DNA of 64,000 nt from Lentisphaeria bacterium (GTDB taxonomy: Bacteria; Verrucomicrobiota; Lentisphaeria; Victivallales; Victivallaceae). This document shows positions 58,374 to 64,000 of this stretch, in pieces. A program made the translations under genes and the position numbers. The number at the start of each line of letters is the position of its first letter. The first letter of the stretch is position 1. The notes beneath the pieces were generated by a model. It made no database searches. It worked only from the letters and a program-made list of their open reading frames with translations, and was not told the DNA's origin. The stretch spans positions 620,001 to 684,000 of the forward strand of contig CP091727.1 in NCBI GenBank assembly GCA_022009855.1, read 5' to 3'.

Positions 58374-59719
58374 ATGTCAGAAGAGAACCGTCAGAAAATC
58401 GATAAAAATCTGGAGATCCGCAACCGTCTGCTCGACCGGATCGAAAGCGGCGAGTGGAAAACCGGCGACAAGCTCCCGGGGGGCGCGGACCCTTGCCCGC
58501 GAAGTCGGCTGCTGCTTCACCCATCTGCAGAGCGTCATCGAGAGCCTGGTGCAGCAGGGCATTCTCCTGAGCATCCCCGCAACGGCACCTTCGTGCGGGA
58601 AAACTGGGAAAAGCGCCTGATCCAGAAGTCGTTCCTGCTCTATGAAAGTAAATTTATTGATGATCTCCGCCAGGAACTCGCTCCGCTGACCCGAAACAAC
58701 CCCGCACTGTGGGTTACTTCTAAATCGCACCGTGCGATCTACGAGATTCGCGTCTCTCACTATCTCCTCGGACACCATGCGGAGTACATGGATCTGACGC
58801 CGATTTTCGACCGGCTCTTTCCTGATCCGGATCTCTTCTTCACTCCGCTGCTCGACGCCTTCCGCATCAACGGCAAACTGTATGGAATCCCTCTGCTGTT
58901 CTCCCCGCGCATCATCGTGTTCAACCGAAGGATCTTCGCAGAGAACAACGTGCCTTTCCCCCGCCGCAACTGGAGCTGGGAGGAGTTCATGCAATGTGTT
59001 TGGACACTTCGGCAGAAACTTCCGGCGGAAAAGGCTTTTCTCTTCACCGCCAGCCCCTTTCAATTCACCACCATTGCCGCCCGTTTCGGAGGAAATTTTT
59101 TGATTTCACCCGGGAGGACCCGGTCACTCTGGACTCTCCGGAGCTGCTCCGGGCCCTCGACTGTTTTCTGGAACTGCGCGACATCCTCGGCCCTGCCCGC
59201 AGAGAGATGCCCCCCCACGAGACAGCATTACATATCACGACCCGGCAGCAGCTTCACCGTCACCTGCCACCCGGCACGGAACAGGAGCTTGCTGCAGTAG
59301 AACTACCTCTCCCGGAAGGGGGGGGCGACGTCAACGTCCCCGGAGTTGAACTGCTCTGCATCCGACAGGAGTGTGCGGATCTGGAACTGGCGGAACAGCT
59401 GATCCAATCCGTTCTTTCCGAGGAATTTCAAAACCATCTCGGCGCAATCCGGAACGGGATTCCGCTCCTCCGGAGCGCCGCGGCCCGGAGCCTGGACCCG
59501 ACAGATCCCCTCGATGCCGTTTTCCTGCAGGAGCTGAGCAAGCCGGTCGCGATGTACAACATCCGCTGGCTGAAACTTTACAACATCATCTCCCGCGCAA
59601 TTCTCCACATAAGCAGCACCCCGCGCCCGGAGGCGGAGACGCTGATGCACGAACTGGCGGGAACCATCCGTTTCCTGCTCCGCATCGCCGACGACGAACA
59701 GGAGGAGTGGCAGGATTGA
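58374..59719 (+). CDS. GntR-HTH / extracellular solute-binding-domain fusion regulator
   Basis: MSEENRQKIDKNLEIRNRLLDRIESGEWKTGDKLP is the GntR winged-helix start; after a G6 run (58478-58483) it continues GARTLAREVGCCFTHLQSVIESLVQQGILLSIP, and after a shift near 58577 RNGTFVRENWEKRL. The following 370 residues look like a family 1 solute-binding protein without signal peptide: HHAEYMDLTPIFDRLFPDPDLF, INGKLYGIPLLFSPRIIVFNRRIFAENNVPFPRRNWSWEEFMQ, then after about 59098 FFDFTREDPVTLDSPELLRALDCFLELRDI. About 448 residues. Likely a sugar-sensing repressor for neighbouring glycan genes. Confidence 0.72.
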
Positions 59720-59792
59720 TCCCCGCCGCACAGCGCGGCTGCGGTCTGCAGCAGAAAGTTTTGCAAAATGTCAATTTTTTTATCGACAGCTA

Positions 59793-59821
59793 TTGACACA
59801 GTCATTCAGTTGTGCTATACT
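59793..59821 (+). promoter_or_regulatory. Consensus sigma-70 promoter of the fourth pseudopilin
   Basis: TTGACA (59793-59798), 17-base spacer, TATACT (59816-59821), 80 bp before the start. Confidence 0.85.
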
Positions 59822-59900
59822 ATCAGTGACCGGAAACTCTGCGGGCAGCCGCCCGCGACAGATTGCAACATCGAACACCAGGCAAGGGAGGGAAGAAGTC

Positions 59901-60714
<814 letters not shown>

Positions 60715-60736
60715 CAAAACCAGAGGAACATACCTG

Positions 60737-63700
60737 ATGAGTTACAGTAATTTGCTTTGTTCCGCATTTCTGCTGCTCCTGCCGCTGCTTCCGGTTTTCG
60801 GTGCGGCGGCGGGCAATCCCGCGACTCCGGCGTGGCAGGTGCCGGAGATGCCGTGGAGAATCCAGCTGGAGCAGCCGGATTCCGGCGAACCGCGCCCGGT
60901 GCAGTGCGAAATTGCGCCGGACTGGAAAAAACTGACGGAAGCCGCGGGAAGCGCGGTCACTCCGGAAACCGTGCGGCTCTTTCACGGCGACCGGGAGGTT
61001 CCGCTGCAGGTCCGGCAGGAGGATGGCAAAATCCGGCTCCGCTTCTGCCTCTCCGCCCCCCGCAGCGGGCAATCCTCTCCGGCTCTACTTCGGCGGCCCC
61101 GCCCGTCGCCTGCCCGCCGCCCCCCCGAAAAGAATCTGCTCGCGGGGGCTCTGGCACCGGACTCGGTCGGGCAGTGGCACGGCACCGCCTCGGCAACAGC
61201 GACAAAAGAGGGAATCCTCTTCACCGCACCGCTGCAGAAGCGGGCAAAGCAGCTGACCATCAGCCGGGACTTTCCGCTGCCGCCAGGGGGCCGCCGGCCG
61301 GAGTGCGATTCTGGAACTCTCACTTCAGTCGCAGGCGAAGCTCCCGTGGGGCGGGTCCATCCGCATCCGGCAGCTCGACGCGAAAAACCGGGAGCTGCCG
61401 GAGAGCGTCACCGATCCGCGCTGGATCTCACTGATGCGCCCGCCGCGGGTGTGGAGCCATCACAGCGAAAACGGCCGGATCGATCCCCGGGCGAAAAAAA
61501 CTGAGGGTGGTCCTCCGTTTCCGGGCGGTGCCGCAAGCGTATGATCTGCGCGGACTGCCGCTCGAAAACCGGCAGGATGCCGAACCCCGGCTGCTGGTGA
61601 ACCGTCTCGAACTGCGCATCGCACAGGAGCTTCCATTCCCCGGCTGGAACAATGAGTTGTTTGCACCGGGTGTCAGCGGCAAGGCGGGCGACACGGCGTT
61701 CCGATTCGACGGAATTTCCGGAATCTTCTTCCCGCTCGCGTCCCAATCGCTCTGGGCGGAAGGTACTCAGCCGCCGCCGTCGGAGTGGTTCTGGCCCGCC
61801 GGTGACGGCACGGTGGAGGCGTGGATTTTTCCGGAGTGGAAGCCGAATGATGCCCCGGTTACGCTGTTCGACGCCTGGGCGTGGCACCGCAAAAAATCCC
61901 GCAACTCTCTTTTCACCCTCTCCTTCGCGCCGAAAAAACAGGAGTTGACTCTCTACCTCAAGGACTTCCGGGATCGGGTGTTCCGGAAGAGAGTGAAGTG
62001 TCCGCTGCCGGCCGGAAAGTGGCACCACCTCGCCGCGCAGTGGAGCAACAGCGACGGCGTCCGGCTCTTCGTCGACGGGAAGTGCCTGCTCCATGATCCG
62101 GCATGGAAATTTGCGCCGCTCGAGCAGAAAAACCTCAAGGAGCCGGATACCCGCATGGCGCTGCAGTTCTCCCTCGGCTACCCGGGAAAAATCAGCCGAA
62201 ACCGATTCCAGAATCAGCAGGTACCGGGATTCAAGGGACGGATGGACCGCCTCCTGATCCGTAGCGAAGCATTTTACCATCAGAATTTTACCCCATCTCA
62301 AACCGGGAATTTCGGCAAGAAATTCCGTGTTGCGTTCGATTTCGACCGCAGCTTCGACGGACGAGCCGGGGACGGCGACGCCCGGATCACCGGCACGGTG
62401 ATCGCCGCGACACCGCGTATCGCCGATACGATGATCGTGGAATCGCACAATGGAGAAAAGCGGGAAATCCGGCTCCGTCCGGCGGAAAACTCCCGGCGCA
62501 ACACGCCGGAAGCGGTCCTGCAGGCCAACAACTACCCCGTGCTCCCGGTCACCGCGGACTTCCGTCGGCTCCGCCGTACGGAACAAAAAACATTCCAGCT
62601 TCAGCCGGGAGAAAGCGCCGAACTCACCCTTCCGCAACAGGTCTGGATGGACTCCGTCGAACTGGCGCTGCCGGAAGAAGCGGAGCCGCTGGTCCATCCG
62701 ATCGTACTCAACGACGGGGAGGTCGATCCCCGTTCGTTCGCGGATATTGCGGAGAGCATGAATCTTGCGCACTGTCCGGAACGCGACCGCGCCGACCGGA
62801 TCTTTCAGCTGCTGCTGCGATCGAGCGACTACTTCATGTCGCATCAAATCGGGTTTGACCCGGGCAGCGACCGGCCCCTCGAGGTGACCTATCAGGCGCT
62901 GCACATGCTCAACGGGTACTGCGCCTTCGAATGCGGCCCCTGAACAATCTGGCGGCCAACCTCTTCTGCTGTTCCGGGAACATGCCCGCCACCCAGACCT
63001 TCGGTTACGCGCACAGCTTTGAACAGGTGTTCTACGACGGGAAACTGCACCTGTACGACCTCTCCGCCCAGAAGTTCTTCCCGTCGACCGACCGGGAATC
63101 GGCGGCATCGCTCCGGGAGCTGGAAACGGAGCTGCTGCCCTTCGGGCTGGTCACGCCGCCCCACTCGGCGGACCATTTCATCCGGCTGTTCCAGCGCACG
63201 TTCGCCGAACACGTGCCCTCGCTGCTGGGACGCAGTGCCTTCACGCTCCGCCCGGGGGAACGGTTCCGCATCTGGTTCTGCAACGACGGCGGGTACAATG
63301 ACCTGCAATCCGACAATGCGAAACGGAAACAGACAGCAGTCACCGACATGACCGGGGAGACCCACGCGGCCTCCCCGGTCTGGCAGGTCGACCGGATCTT
63401 CCCCCACTATTCCAACGCCTACCTCCACTTCGACGGGAAACCGCAGCGAAAAAATCCTGCCTTTTTTCCGCTGGAGCGACAAAGGATTCTCCTACCGGGT
63501 CGCTCTGCCCTACCCGATCATCTCCGGGCGATTCCGGGCGGAGCGGAACGGTCAACCGGTTCCGATGGAGCTCTCCACCGACCGCGGCCGCACCTGGCGC
63601 CCGGTAAAGAGCGACGCAGCCGGCAATGTGACGCTCGACTATGCAATCCGTGCCCGTTATGAATTCGAACTCCGGGTCAACGCATCCCCCGACGAGATCT

Positions 63701-64000
63701 CCGCATTCCACGCCGAAACCCGGGTGATGCTCAACAGTCGCCTGCTCACCGGCGTGCTCCGTCCCGGTCGGAACCGGCTCCGTCTCAAGGCGGACAGCGG
63801 CTCCCGCTGCCGCGTCACGCTGCAGTACCGGTGCGACACCGGTTCCTCGGAGCTCCGGGGCGGCGTCTGCTGGGGCGCCATCCGCGGCTGGGAACGACAG
63901 CTCGTTCTGCTCCCCCCCGGCCGGACGGAGAAGTTGCCGCTCTCCGGAATCGCGCCGGACGCGGTCATCCGCGCCACCCGGGACTCCACGCCGCGCGGTC
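60737..64000 (+). CDS. Exported LamG / transglutaminase-like multidomain protein (3' end beyond window)
   Basis: Signal peptide MSYSNLLCSAFLLLLPLLPVFGAAAG. A beta-rich N-terminal region (60800-61500) is followed by a LamG/concanavalin-like domain: FRFDGISGIFFPL, DGTVEAWIFPEWKP, AGKWHHLAAQWSNSDGVRLFVDGKCLL. The region at 62750-63080 fits a transglutaminase-like core: CGPLNNLAANLFCCSG (Cys), GYAHSFEQVFYDGKLHLYD (His, Asp), then KFFPS. Beta domains continue to the window end (VALPYPIISGRFRAER). Corrections near 61060, 61290-61500, 62930 and 63450 (A6). At least 1,080 residues; probably binds or processes a surface glycan or protein. Confidence 0.68.

Overview
The window looks like a chromosome segment of a Lentisphaerota bacterium (Victivallis-like). 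This is inferred from four class III pseudopilin genes with the FTLIELL...AIIAILAALLLPAL signature, each beside a cluster of secreted or cytosolic carbohydrate-active enzymes, and from a GC-rich coding style. No rRNA is present; one tRNA (Gln, CTG) is.

Left chromosomal arm (1-14344): the tail of a short-chain dehydrogenase, a pseudopilin, a GH5-like glycosidase, two GH39-like paralogues, a GH50 agarase-like protein, a second pseudopilin, a five-bladed-propeller glycosidase (GH43/GH130-like), an MGH1-like (alpha/alpha)6 glycosidase, a beta-lactamase-fold lipoprotein hydrolase and an IS200-type insertion sequence. The 5' end is mosaic: a 200-bp segment (SDR tail plus GH39 start) occurs twice.

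Integrative element (14345-46225, about 31.9 kb): inserted at the 3' end of tRNA-Gln, bounded by a 22-bp direct repeat, with a tyrosine integrase next to the tRNA and matching arm-type repeats just inside both ends. It carries a primase-helicase replication gene, an AlpA-like regulator, and then a markedly AT-rich block: an ECF-like sigma factor, a Ser/Thr kinase split by an IS5-like element, a candidate structured RNA, a GrpE-like factor, a short Hsp70, a TerB plus J-like protein, several zinc-ribbon/DUF805 membrane proteins, a pilin-like/Sel1 protein and ankyrin proteins. A DUF3791-DUF3990-DUF3791 toxin-antitoxin-like cassette, a sliding-clamp-like protein, a RecB-type nuclease, a second IS and a DUF932 protein follow. 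No conjugation or capsid genes were seen. The kinase/sigma/chaperone block is the best candidate for an undescribed system.

Right chromosomal arm (46226-64000): an IclR regulator divergent from an operon for unsaturated uronate metabolism (GH105, RraA-like, zinc alcohol dehydrogenase, KduD, 2-hydroxyacid dehydrogenase); then a pseudopilin, a parallel beta-helix protein, a second copy of the propeller/MGH1-like pair, decayed fragments, a GntR-HTH/solute-binding fusion regulator, a fourth pseudopilin, and a LamG/transglutaminase-like exported protein running off the end.

More than half of the long genes need one or more single-base frame corrections, many in or near homopolymer runs, in chromosome and element alike. 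I treat these mostly as probable sequence errors and annotate whole genes across them; true pseudogenes cannot be excluded from the sequence alone.
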